Shown: one piece after another, positions 27,077 through 35,892 of the stretch
Layout of the letters: every line of letters begins with the position of its first letter
Numbering within the stretch: position 1 is the stretch's first letter
Assembly (NCBI GenBank): GCA_964243295.1
Contig: CAXTEJ010000002.1
Location: 92,017 to 156,016, forward strand
DNA length: 64,000 nt
Direction of reading: 5' to 3'
Source of the DNA: CAXTEJ01 sp964243295
GTDB taxonomy: Bacteria > Actinomycetota > Actinomycetes > Actinomycetales > Angustibacteraceae
The notes under the pieces: generated by a model
What the model was told of the DNA's origin: nothing
The model's database searches: none
Seen by the model: the letters and a program-made list of their open reading frames with translations, nothing else
Translations under genes and position numbers: made by a program

Positions 27077-27802
27077 TCAGACCCCGATGCCGCCCACGAG
27101 CACACCCACGCCGTACGTCACCGCCATGGCGAGCGCGCCGCCGACGACGTTGCGCCGCAACGACTTCACCAGGTCGGCGCCACCCAGCCGCGCGCCCAGC
27201 CACCCGGTCACGAGCAGGGCCAGCAGCACGGCGACGAACGTGACGGGCACGCGCACGGACGGTGGCGGCAGCTCGATCGCGAGCAGCGGCAGCACCGCGC
27301 CCGCGGTGAACGCGATGGCCGACGCGAGCGCGGCGTGCCAGGGGTTGGTGAGCGCGTCGGGGTCGATGCCGAGCTCGGCCTCGACGTGCGCGGCGAAGGC
27401 GTCGTGCTCGGTGAGCTGCACGGCCACCTCGAGGGCGAGCTCGGGCTGCAGGCCCTTGCTCTCGTAGATCGCGGCGAGCTCGGCGAGCTCCTCCTCCGGC
27501 ATCTCGGCGAGCTCACGGCGCTCCTTCTCCAGCAGCGCCAGCTCGGTGTCGCGCTGGGTGCTCACCGACACGTACTCGCCGGTGGCCATCGACAGCGCGC
27601 CGGCCACCAGACCAGCGATGCCCGCGGTCAGGATCGTGCCGCGGTCGGTCGTCGCCCCGGCGACACCGACGACGATGCCGGCTGTCGAGACGATGCCGTC
27701 GTTGGCGCCCAGCACTCCGGCCCGCAGCCAGTTCAGCCGTGACCCGAGGTGGTCCTCGGCGTCCGCGTGGGTCTGGCCGCCGGCCTCGACGTCGCTGCTC
27801 AT
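27077..27802 (-). CDS. VIT1/CCC1-family iron/manganese transporter
   Basis: A 241-residue membrane protein of the vacuolar iron transporter family, which moves Fe2+ or Mn2+ in exchange for protons. Family blocks are NWLRAGVLGANDGIVSTAGIVVGVAGA, TAGIAGLVAGALSMATGEYVSVSTQRDTE and the cytosolic helical metal-binding domain rich in Glu (EKERRELAEMPEEELAELA). Later come NPWHAALASAIAFTAGAVLPL and three further membrane helices. Start ATG 27802, six bases after TAGTTT. It is 52 bases upstream of no co-oriented gene; the pterin dehydratase lies behind it on the same strand. Confidence 0.92.
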   Translation of the reverse strand: MSSDVEAGGQTHADAEDHLGSRLNWLRAGVLGANDGIVSTAGIVVGVAGATTDRGTILTAGIAGLVAGALSMATGEYVSVSTQRDTELALLEKERRELAEMPEEELAELAAIYESKGLQPELALEVAVQLTEHDAFAAHVEAELGIDPDALTNPWHAALASAIAFTAGAVLPLLAIELPPPSVRVPVTFVAVLLALLVTGWLGARLGGADLVKSLRRNVVGGALAMAVTYGVGVLVGGIGV

Positions 27803-27808
27803 GGCGTC

Positions 27809-27814
27809 AAACTA
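27809..27814 (-). promoter_or_regulatory. -10 box, leaderless start of the VIT gene
   Basis: TAGTTT on the minus strand, six bases before ATG 27802. Confidence 0.5.
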
Positions 27815-27853
27815 CGGACCGGCGCGGCGGGCCGCCACGAAGGCAACGCTCGC

Positions 27854-28171
27854 CTAACCCCGCGCGGGCTCCACTCGCGCACCGAGGCGCTGCGCCCACT
27901 CCTGCGCCCGGTGCGCGAGCTCGACGTCGAGCTGGGTGACACCGCCCCTGACGTGCGTCCAGCAGTAGACCGTCACCGTGCACCAGCGCAGGTCGACGTC
28001 GGGGTGGTGGTCCATGGTCTCGGCCTCGGCGGCCAGCTCGTCGATCAGCCGGACGGCGGTCGCGAAGTCGGGTGCGGTGTAGGAGGCCCGCAGGTGGCGA
28101 CCCTCCCGCCACCACCCGGGCAGGCCGGCGAGCTGGCGGGTGGTCTCCTCGTCGTCCAGCAGCCTCGGCAC
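27854..28171 (-). CDS. 4a-hydroxytetrahydrobiopterin dehydratase
   Basis: A 105-residue pterin-4a-carbinolamine dehydratase, which recycles 4a-hydroxytetrahydropterin to the quinonoid dihydro form. The active-site signature is present as AETMDHHPDVDLRWCTVTVYCWTHVRGGVTQLDVELAHR, with the HHP triad. Length is typical. The start is GTG 28171, six bases after TAGCGT. No pterin-dependent hydroxylase lies nearby, as is usual in actinobacteria, where the enzyme may also serve molybdopterin metabolism. It is divergent from the NUDIX gene; only 31 bases separate the two starts, so the promoters overlap. Confidence 0.92.
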   Translation of the reverse strand: MPRLLDDEETTRQLAGLPGWWREGRHLRASYTAPDFATAVRLIDELAAEAETMDHHPDVDLRWCTVTVYCWTHVRGGVTQLDVELAHRAQEWAQRLGARVEPARG

Positions 28172-28177
28172 GGGCCC

Positions 28178-28183
28178 ACGCTA
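28178..28183 (-). promoter_or_regulatory. -10 box, leaderless start of the pterin dehydratase
   Basis: TAGCGT on the minus strand, six bases before GTG 28171. The divergent NUDIX gene has CATGAT at 28191-28196, also six bases before its GTG, so two short promoters face away from each other in 31 bases. Confidence 0.5.
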
Positions 28184-28202
28184 GCGATGGCATGATCGCC
28201 AG

Positions 28203-28631
<429 letters not shown>

Positions 28632-28683
28632 CGGGCCGGACGCCGGCGACGTCGGCGTGGCCGGGCGCCGAGTGCGCGCGCCG

Positions 28684-28689
28684 TAGAAT
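28684..28689 (+). promoter_or_regulatory. -10 box of typA
   Basis: TAGAAT lies 38 bases before the typA start and overlaps the in-frame ATG at 28688. If it is the promoter, transcription starts near 28696 and the 28688 ATG cannot be translated, so it helps decide the start. Confidence 0.45.
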
Positions 28690-28726
28690 GGCCCTGACTC
28701 CCGTACTCGATCGTCAGGACTCCAGC

Positions 28727-30595
28727 ATGCCCACGCGCACCCGCGACGACATCCGCAACGTCGCGATCGTCGCCCACGTCGACCACGGCAAGACCACCCT
28801 CGTCGACGCCATGCTCTGGCAGTCCGGCGCCTTCGGCGCCCACCAGCACGTCGACGAGCGGGCGATGGACTCCGGTGACCTCGAGCGCGAGAAGGGCATC
28901 ACGATCCTCGCCAAGAACACCGGTGTGCACTACTCCGGCCCGTCGGCGCCCGAGGGGGGTCTGACGATCAACATCATCGACACCCCCGGGCACGCCGACT
29001 TCGGCGGCGAGGTCGAGCGTGGCCTGTCGATGGTCGACGCCGTGTGCCTGCTCATCGACGCCAGCGAGGGCCCGCTGCCGCAGACCCGGTTCGTGCTGCG
29101 CAAGGCGCTCGAGGCCAAGCTGCCCGTCATCCTCGTGGTGAACAAGGTCGACCGCCCCGACGCCCGGATCGCCGAGGTCGTCGACGAGACCTACGAGCTG
29201 TTCCTCGACCTCGACGCCGCCGAGCACCAGATCGAGTTCCCGATCGTCTACGCCTCGGCCCGCGCCGGGCGCGCGTCGCTGACCCGGCCCGTCGACGGAG
29301 GCATGCCGGCAGAGGCCGACCTCGAGCCGCTGTTCCGCACCATCGTCGAGTCCGTGCCCGCGCCTGTCTACGACGACCAGCACCCCTTCCAGGCGCACGT
29401 CACCAACCTGGACGCCTCGCCGTTCCTCGGCCGCATCGCGCTGTGCCGCGTGCACCAGGGCACCGTGCGCAAGAACCAGCAGGTCGTGTGGTGCCGCCAC
29501 GACGGCACGCAGACCCGCGTCAAGATCACCGAGCTGCTGATGACCGAGGCGCTCGAGCGCAAGCCCGCCGAGCAGGCGGGCCCCGGCGACATCATCGCCG
29601 TCGCCGGCATCCCCGAGATCACGATCGGCGAGACGCTCGCGGACGCCGACGACCCGCGTCCGCTGCCCCTGATCACCGTCGACGAGCCCGCGATCTCGAT
29701 GACGATCGGCACCAACACCTCCCCGCTGGCCGGGCGGGCGAAGGGCACCAAGGTCACGGCGCGCCTGGTCAAGGACCGGCTCGACCGCGAGCTCGTCGGC
29801 AACGTCTCGATGCGCGTGCTGAACACCGAGCGGCCCGACACCTGGGAGGTGCAGGGCCGCGGCGAGCTCGCGCTCGCGATCCTCGTCGAGCAGATGCGCC
29901 GCGAGGGCTTCGAGCTCACCGTCGGCAAGCCGCAGGTGGTCACCCGCGAGGTCAACGGCAAGGTGCACGAGCCCGTCGAGCGCCTCACCGTCGACTCCCC
30001 GGAGGAGTACCTCGGCGCGATCACCCAGCTGCTCGCCGTCCGCAAGGGCCGCATGGAGCAGATGGTCAACCACGGCACCGGCTGGATCCGGATGGAGTTC
30101 CTGGTGCCCTCACGCGGCCTGATCGGCTTCCGCACCGAGTTCCTCACCGAGACACGCGGCACCGGCATCGCCCACCAGGTCTTCGAGAAGTACGAGCCGT
30201 GGTTCGGCGAGCTGCGCACCCGCCCGTCCGGCTCGATGGTCGCTGACCGGACGGGCGCGGCGACGTCGTACGCCATGGCCAACCTGCAGGAGCGCGGCAC
30301 CATGTTCGTCGACCCGACGACCGAGGTCTACGAGGGCATGGTCGTGGGTGAGAACAGCCGCGCCGACGACATGGACGTCAACATCTGCAAGGAGAAGAAG
30401 ATGACGAACGTCCGCTCGAACGCCGACGAGCTCGAGCGCCTGGTGCCCGCGCGCAAGCTGTCGCTCGAGCAGTCGCTGGAGTTCTGCCGCGACGACGAGT
30501 GCGTCGAGGTCACCCCGGACGCCGTCCGCATCCGCAAGACCGTCCTGGACGGCCACGACCGGCAGAAGAGCGCCGGCCGCGCCCGCCGCGCCTGA
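28727..30595 (+). CDS. typA: Translational GTPase TypA/BipA
   Basis: A 622-residue ribosome-associated GTPase of the elongation-factor family, involved in ribosome assembly and stress adaptation. Motifs are G1 AHVDHGKTTLVDAML, the switch region LEREKGITILAKNT, G3 DTPGHADFGGEVER, G4 NKVDRPDA and G5 YASARAG. These are followed by the beta-barrel and BipA-specific C-terminal domains (SRGLIGFRTEFLTETRGTG, ENSRADDMDVNICKEKKMTNVRSN). ATG 28727 (MPTRTRDDIRNVAI) is the usual actinobacterial start and agrees with the promoter position. A strong hairpin ends the unit. Confidence 0.97.
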   Translation: MPTRTRDDIRNVAIVAHVDHGKTTLVDAMLWQSGAFGAHQHVDERAMDSGDLEREKGITILAKNTGVHYSGPSAPEGGLTINIIDTPGHADFGGEVERGLSMVDAVCLLIDASEGPLPQTRFVLRKALEAKLPVILVVNKVDRPDARIAEVVDETYELFLDLDAAEHQIEFPIVYASARAGRASLTRPVDGGMPAEADLEPLFRTIVESVPAPVYDDQHPFQAHVTNLDASPFLGRIALCRVHQGTVRKNQQVVWCRHDGTQTRVKITELLMTEALERKPAEQAGPGDIIAVAGIPEITIGETLADADDPRPLPLITVDEPAISMTIGTNTSPLAGRAKGTKVTARLVKDRLDRELVGNVSMRVLNTERPDTWEVQGRGELALAILVEQMRREGFELTVGKPQVVTREVNGKVHEPVERLTVDSPEEYLGAITQLLAVRKGRMEQMVNHGTGWIRMEFLVPSRGLIGFRTEFLTETRGTGIAHQVFEKYEPWFGELRTRPSGSMVADRTGAATSYAMANLQERGTMFVDPTTEVYEGMVVGENSRADDMDVNICKEKKMTNVRSNADELERLVPARKLSLEQSLEFCRDDECVEVTPDAVRIRKTVLDGHDRQKSAGRARRA

Positions 30596-30616
30596 GGACC
30601 GTCCTGACCCTGCCGT

Positions 30617-30662
30617 CGCCGGGCCCGCGACCGCGCCATGCCGCGCGGTGGCGGGCCCGGCG
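30617..30662 (+). terminator. Long GC-rich stem-loop after typA
   Basis: Bases 30617-30628 pair with 30651-30662 (12 bp). An inner stem at 30630-30635 with 30644-30649 is separated by one G-G mismatch, and the loop has eight bases. It lies 21 bases after the typA stop. The remaining 30663-30850 sequence holds the presumed promoter of the ABC operon and no gene. Confidence 0.75.
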
Positions 30663-30850
30663 TGCGGTGGGCGTGTTTCAGCACGGTTGACGGCGATTCA
30701 TGCTGATGTCACGCCGCGATCACGATTGAGCAACGTCGTCGCCCCGGAGGTGCCCAGACCCTTCGGAGCTGACATAGAGTCCACCCGAATCGGGCGACCA
30801 CGCGCGGACGTCCGTTCATCGAGCCAGGCTACGAGAGGCTTTCCGTCGAG

Positions 30851-31855
30851 ATGACCATCGCGTCGCAGGCCGCCGAGCAGGAGACGCCCGTCAGCACCAC
30901 GGCGGTCACCGGGGTCGCGGGCCGCTCCCCGGCCCAGATCGCCTGGGGACGGCTGCGCCGCGACAAGGTCGGCGTGATCAGCCTGGCCGTCATCGTCGGC
31001 GTCATCCTGCTCGCGGTGTTCGCGCCCGTCATCACCCGGGCACTGGGCCTGTCGACCGGCTTCGCCGACAACCTCAGCTCGCTGATCGGCGACGGCGGCA
31101 GGCCGATCCACGGCCCGCTCAACAGCGGCATCGAGCTCAGCCACCCGCTCGGCATCGAGCCGTCCACCGGTCGTGACATCCTGGCCCGGCTGCTCTACGG
31201 CGCCCGCATCTCGCTGCTGGTGGCCGGCCTCGGCACGATGCTGACCGTGCTGCTCGGTGTGACGATCGGCATCATCGCCGGCTACTCGGGCGGCCGGATC
31301 GACGCGGCGCTCGGCCAGGTGATGGACCTCATCCTCAGCTTCCCCACCCTCATCCTGCTGATCTCGCTGAGCACCATCGTGCTGCAGGTCATGGACGACA
31401 AGCTGGGGCTCACGGGCAACGCCGCCCGCATCACGTTCATCATCGTGCTCTTCGGGTTGTTCGGCTGGCCCTACCTCGCGCGCATCATCCGTGGTCAGGT
31501 GCTGAGCCTGCGCGAGCGAGAGTTCGTCGAGGCCGCGATCTCGATGGGCGCGTCCACGCCGCGCATCATGGTCAGGGAGATCCTGCCCAACCTGTGGGTG
31601 CCCATCACCATCTACGCCACTCTCCTGCTGCCGCAGTACATCTCGGCCGAGGCGGCGCTGTCGTTCCTCGGCGTGGGTGTCGGCGAGCCCACCCCCACCT
31701 GGGGCCGGATGCTGGCCGACTCGGTCCTGTACTACCGGATCGACCCGCTCTACCTGTTCATCCCGGGCCTGGCCCTGTTCATCACGGTGCTCGCGTTCAA
31801 CTTGCTTGGTGACTCGGTACGCGACGCGCTCGACCCGCGCGCCGGCCGCAGCTGA
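30851..31855 (+). CDS. Peptide-type ABC transporter permease (OppC-like)
   Basis: A 334-residue inner-membrane permease of the DppC/OppC family. After a cytoplasmic N-terminus with the family lead-in (QIAWGRLRRDKVGVISLAVI), about six membrane helices follow. The conserved EAA loop reads EREFVEAAISMGASTPRIMVREILPN. GYSGGRIDA and LSFPTLILLI are also typical. It is the first gene of the operon, an unusual order in which OppC precedes the binding protein and OppB. Start ATG 30851. It forms the channel with the OppB-like protein at 33857. Confidence 0.93.
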   Translation: MTIASQAAEQETPVSTTAVTGVAGRSPAQIAWGRLRRDKVGVISLAVIVGVILLAVFAPVITRALGLSTGFADNLSSLIGDGGRPIHGPLNSGIELSHPLGIEPSTGRDILARLLYGARISLLVAGLGTMLTVLLGVTIGIIAGYSGGRIDAALGQVMDLILSFPTLILLISLSTIVLQVMDDKLGLTGNAARITFIIVLFGLFGWPYLARIIRGQVLSLREREFVEAAISMGASTPRIMVREILPNLWVPITIYATLLLPQYISAEAALSFLGVGVGEPTPTWGRMLADSVLYYRIDPLYLFIPGLALFITVLAFNLLGDSVRDALDPRAGRS

Positions 31856-31961
31856 CCGACGCACCACCACAACGTCCCGGCCCCAGGCCGGGAACGGATC
31901 CCCGCAGGGGGGACCGATCGAGTCGGGGGACCGCCCCGGTTCTTCAACACGGAGGAAACAC

Positions 31962-33731
31962 ATGGGCAAGGCCAAGACCGGCCTTCGTTACGTGGCCATC
32001 GCCTCAGCCGGCGCGCTCGCGCTCGCTGCGTGCGGTGGCGGTAGCGACGACGATTCCACGGGCGGCGCCACGAGCGGCTCCAGCGCCGACGCGCAGACCG
32101 GTGGCACGCTGACGTTCCTCGCCAACGAGGAGCAGATTGCGCACCTGGACCCGCAGCGCAACTACACCGGTGAGGACCTCGCGTTCTCCAGCGCCTACCT
32201 CACCCGGACGCTGACGGCGTACAAGGTGAGCAAGGACCAGACCGAGGCGGGCGGGATCGTTCCTGACCTCGCCACCGACACGGGCAAGCCCACCGAGGGC
32301 GGCAAGACCTGGGCGTTCACGCTCAAGGACGGCGCGAAGTTCGAGGACGGCGCGGCGATCACCTGCGCCGACGTCAAGTACGGCGTCTCGCGCACGTTCG
32401 CCCAGAGCGTCATCACCGACGGCCCCACCTACGCGATCAGCCTGCTCGACATCCCGAAGGACGCCGAGGGCAACTCCACCTACCTCGGCCCCTACGAGAC
32501 GGCCAAGAACGACACGGGTGCCTTCGACAAGGCCGTCGAGTGCTCGCCCGACAACAAGACGATCACGTTCCACCTCGCCAAGCCGGCCGGTGACTTCAAC
32601 TACACCACCACGCTGACGTCGTTCTCCCCGGTGCCCAAGGCCAAGGACACCGGCGAGAAGTACGACGACAAGCCGGTCTCGAGCGGGCCGTACAAGATCA
32701 GCGAGTACACCAAGGGTTCGCAGCTGGTGCTCGACAAGAACCCGAACTGGTCGGCCACCGAGGACACCTACCGCCACCAGTACCCCGACAAGATCGTCTA
32801 CAAGTTCTCGCTCGAGACCAGCGTCATCGACCAGCGGCTGCAGGCCGACCAGGGCGAGGACCAGAGCGCGCTGCAGGGCAACGCCCAGATGGACACGGCC
32901 TCGCTGACGACCGTCTTCAACGACCCTCGCTTCGAGGACCGTCGGGTCAACGAGTACGACCCCTACGTGCGCTACATCGCCATCAACGTCAAGAAGGTGC
33001 CGAACCTCAAGCACCGCCAGGCGCTGATGGCCGCGCTCGACCGGGCGCAGATCCTGACGATCGCCGGTGGCTCCTACGCCGGTGACCTCGCCGACGGCGT
33101 CATCAAGCCCAACCTGGCCGCCGACTACGCCAAGTCGGGCCTGTGGGAGGGGCTGCTGGGCGAGCCCGTGCCCGACAACGGCAACCCCGAGCTGGCGAAG
33201 AAGCTCATCGCCGAGTCCGGCGAGCCGATGCCGGCGATCACCTACGACTACGGCAAGACGCCGGACGCCGACAAGAGCGCCGCGGCCCTGCAGTCGTCGA
33301 TGGCCAGGGCCGGCATCAAGGTGACGCTCAACGGCATCGAGCCCGGCAAGTACTACGCGACCGTGCTCGACCCGACCAAGGAGCACGAGCTCGCCGTCTC
33401 CGGCTGGGGCCCGGACTGGACCAACGCGTCCACCGTCATCCCCGAGCTGTTCACCCCGGCCGGCGGCTTCAACCTCTCGCAGGCCGACGACAAGGCGTTC
33501 ACCGCCGAGTCCGACGCGGCGAAGGCCGAGACCGACCGCGCCAAGCAGGGGATGATGTGGAAGGAGCTCAACAAGAAGGCCATGGCCAACGCGTGGGCGA
33601 TCCCGACCCGGTTCGAGCGGGCGCAGCGACTGGCCGGCTCGAAGGTCGGCTCCGTGAGCGGTGACGGCAAGGTCTACATCTGGGCGCCGTACGGCTCCTG
33701 GAGCTACTCGGACCTGTACGTCAAGAAGTGA
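31962..33731 (+). CDS. Oligopeptide ABC transporter substrate-binding lipoprotein
   Basis: A 589-residue SBP family 5 protein. The signal peptide ends in the lipobox LAACGG (about residues 20-25), so it is anchored outside the membrane. A Ser/Thr/Gly/Asp linker follows. The two-lobed domain runs from GGTLTFLANEEQIAHLDPQRNYTG to the C-terminus. It has the family landmarks GKTWAFTLKDGAKFEDG and RVNEYDPYVRYIAINVKKVPNLKHRQALMAALDR. ATG 31962 follows GGAGGAAACAC. In M. tuberculosis the gene in this position (between typA and mshB) is the related lipoprotein LpqW, known for mannoside regulation rather than import; here a full transporter surrounds it. The ligand is unknown, probably a peptide. Confidence 0.93.
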   Translation: MGKAKTGLRYVAIASAGALALAACGGGSDDDSTGGATSGSSADAQTGGTLTFLANEEQIAHLDPQRNYTGEDLAFSSAYLTRTLTAYKVSKDQTEAGGIVPDLATDTGKPTEGGKTWAFTLKDGAKFEDGAAITCADVKYGVSRTFAQSVITDGPTYAISLLDIPKDAEGNSTYLGPYETAKNDTGAFDKAVECSPDNKTITFHLAKPAGDFNYTTTLTSFSPVPKAKDTGEKYDDKPVSSGPYKISEYTKGSQLVLDKNPNWSATEDTYRHQYPDKIVYKFSLETSVIDQRLQADQGEDQSALQGNAQMDTASLTTVFNDPRFEDRRVNEYDPYVRYIAINVKKVPNLKHRQALMAALDRAQILTIAGGSYAGDLADGVIKPNLAADYAKSGLWEGLLGEPVPDNGNPELAKKLIAESGEPMPAITYDYGKTPDADKSAAALQSSMARAGIKVTLNGIEPGKYYATVLDPTKEHELAVSGWGPDWTNASTVIPELFTPAGGFNLSQADDKAFTAESDAAKAETDRAKQGMMWKELNKKAMANAWAIPTRFERAQRLAGSKVGSVSGDGKVYIWAPYGSWSYSDLYVKK

Positions 33732-33856
33732 CAGCCTGACCGTGGCCCGTGGCCCGGTGGAACAGGTCCTCGGACCACCGCCGGGCCACGGGCCGCCCCC
33801 CTGCCCGACACGCGTGCCCGGCACGCACCCCACACCAGACCGACCCGGAGGCAGCC

Positions 33857-34846
33857 GTGGGCTCCTACATCGTCCGACGTCTGATCGGCATGGTGCTGCT
33901 CCTGATCGCGCTGAGCATGATCGTGTTCCTGCTCTTCTCAGCGCTGCCCACCAACCCCGCCGCGCTGACCTGCGGCAAGCAGTGCACCCCTCAGGTGATC
34001 AGGCAGAACGAGATCCGGCTCGGCTACGACAAGCCGATCTACGTGCAGTACGGCCAGTTCGTCAAGGGCGTGTTCGTCGGGCGCACCTACGGGTCGGGCA
34101 CCCAGACCTTCGACTGCCCGGCTCCGTGCCTCGGGTACTCCTTCTTCCGAGGCTCCAACGTCACCGACCTGATCAAGCAGCGGCTGCCGGTCACCGCGGC
34201 GGAGGCCATCGGCGCCTTCGTCCTGTGGATGGTGGCGGGCACCGCGATCGGCATCCTGGCCGCGCTGCGGCGCGGGAAGTGGCAGGACCGGTTGTCCATG
34301 TCCCTCGCGCTGGTCGGCTACTCGTTCCCCTCGTTCTTCATCGGCCTGGTGCTGCTGTACTTCGTCATCTTCAAGTTCCAGATCATGGAGTACCCGTCGT
34401 ACACACCGCTCAGCGAGGACCCGGGGGCATGGCTGCGGTCGATGATCCTGCCGTGGGTCACGCTGGCCGTGCTGTACGCGGCGCTGTACGCCCGGCTGAC
34501 CCGCAACCAGATGCTCGACACCCTCGGTGAGGACTTCATCCGCACCGCGCGCGCCAAGGGGCTCTCCGAGCGCGTCGTGGTCGGCAAGCACGGCCTGCGC
34601 GCCGGCCTCACGCCCATCGTCACCGCCGCCGGGCTCGACCTGTCCGCGCTGCTGGGCGGCGCGGTGATCACCGAGCAGGTGTTCGGCCTCCCCGGCCTCG
34701 GCAAGCTGAGCCTGGACGCCGTCCTGCAGTCCGACCTGCCGCTCATGACCGCGACCGTGCTGGTCATCGCATCCTTCGTCGTCGTCGCTAACCTCGTCGT
34801 CGACCTGCTCTACGCCGTGATCGACCCGAGAGTGAGGCTGGGATGA
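33857..34846 (+). CDS. Peptide-type ABC transporter permease (OppB-like)
   Basis: A 329-residue permease of the DppB/OppB family. It starts with YIVRRLIGMVLLLIALSMIVFLLF. It has a periplasmic loop with two CxxxC-like pairs (TCGKQCTP and DCPAPCLG). The EAA loop reads GEDFIRTARAKGLSERVVVGKHGLRAGLTPI, and the C-terminus has ITEQVFGLPGLGKL. The periplasmic cysteines are unusual for the family and could form disulfides. GTG 33857 has CGGAGG upstream. The stop overlaps the next gene's start (ATGA). Confidence 0.93.
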   Translation: MGSYIVRRLIGMVLLLIALSMIVFLLFSALPTNPAALTCGKQCTPQVIRQNEIRLGYDKPIYVQYGQFVKGVFVGRTYGSGTQTFDCPAPCLGYSFFRGSNVTDLIKQRLPVTAAEAIGAFVLWMVAGTAIGILAALRRGKWQDRLSMSLALVGYSFPSFFIGLVLLYFVIFKFQIMEYPSYTPLSEDPGAWLRSMILPWVTLAVLYAALYARLTRNQMLDTLGEDFIRTARAKGLSERVVVGKHGLRAGLTPIVTAAGLDLSALLGGAVITEQVFGLPGLGKLSLDAVLQSDLPLMTATVLVIASFVVVANLVVDLLYAVIDPRVRLG

Positions 34847-35892
34847 GCCGGTTCCTCGAGGTGGACGACCTCCACGTCAGCTTCCAGACCGATGACGGCG
34901 TCGTCCGCGCGGTCGACGGCGTCTCGTTCGGCGTCGACAAGGGCGAGACGATCGCCATCGTCGGCGAGTCCGGATCGGGCAAGAGCGTCACCAGCGCCTC
35001 GATCATGGGGCTGCACAACCGCCGCCGCACCACGATCAGCGGCGAGATCCGCCTCGGTGGCGAGGAGGTCGTGGCCGCGAGCGACCGCCGGCTGCGCGAG
35101 CTGCGCGGCAAGCGGATGGCGATGATCTTCCAGGACCCGCTGTCGTCGCTGCACCCGTTCTTCCCGATCGGCAAGCAGCTGGTCGAGGCGCTGCAGGTGC
35201 ACTCCGACATCTCCAAGGCAGATGGCCGCACGCGGGCGGTCGAGATGCTGAAGAAGGTCGGCATCCCCAACGCCGAGAAGCGTGCGGGGGAGTACCCCCA
35301 CCAGCTCTCCGGCGGCATGCGGCAGCGCGTGATGATCGCGATGGCCCTGATGAACGACCCCGAGCTGATCATCGCCGACGAACCCACCACGGCCCTCGAC
35401 GTCACGGTGCAGGCGCAGATCATCGACCTGCTCAAGACCCTGCAGGCCGAGTTCGGCACCGCCATCGTGCTCATCACGCACGACCTCGGCGTGGTCGCCG
35501 AGACCGCCGACACGGTCGCGGTCATGTACGGCGGGCGCATCGTCGAGCGCGGCTCGGTGCGCGACATCTTCTACCGCCCGCAGATGCCCTACACGTGGGG
35601 GCTGCTCAGCTCGCTGCCGCGCATGGACGACGCGCGCACCGCGCGGCTCGACCCCATCCCCGGCTCCCCGCCGTCCCTGCTCAACCTGCCGCAGGGCTGC
35701 GTCTTTCGGCCCCGCTGCCAGTACCACCAGTACGTCGAGGGCAACCGCTGCGACACCGAACGGCCCGCGCTGGACGACGTGGCCGCCGGTCACGCCATCC
35801 GGTGCCACCTCTCGGCGGTCGAGCGCGAGCGTCTCGGCACCGAGCGGCTGCGCGTCGCGACCGTCACCACGCCGTTGAAGGAGGGCGCGTGA
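34843..35892 (+). CDS. Peptide ABC transporter ATP-binding protein (OppD-like)
   Basis: A 349-residue ATPase with Walker A GESGSGKSVTSA, Q-loop FQDPLSSLHPF, the signature LSGGMRQRVMIA, Walker B LIIADEPTTALD and the H-loop LITHDLG. The C-terminal oligopeptide extension is present (PGSPPSLLNLPQGCVFRPRCQYH). It powers the permease pair with its OppF-like partner. ATG 34843 overlaps the OppB stop by four bases, and its own stop overlaps the next GTG, giving tight translational coupling. Confidence 0.95.
   Translation: MSRFLEVDDLHVSFQTDDGVVRAVDGVSFGVDKGETIAIVGESGSGKSVTSASIMGLHNRRRTTISGEIRLGGEEVVAASDRRLRELRGKRMAMIFQDPLSSLHPFFPIGKQLVEALQVHSDISKADGRTRAVEMLKKVGIPNAEKRAGEYPHQLSGGMRQRVMIAMALMNDPELIIADEPTTALDVTVQAQIIDLLKTLQAEFGTAIVLITHDLGVVAETADTVAVMYGGRIVERGSVRDIFYRPQMPYTWGLLSSLPRMDDARTARLDPIPGSPPSLLNLPQGCVFRPRCQYHQYVEGNRCDTERPALDDVAAGHAIRCHLSAVERERLGTERLRVATVTTPLKEGA

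Noticed and set aside
28688..28726. Upstream ATG as the start of typA
   Set aside because: The ATG overlaps a TAGAAT -10 box, and the added 13 residues are not in known TypA proteins.
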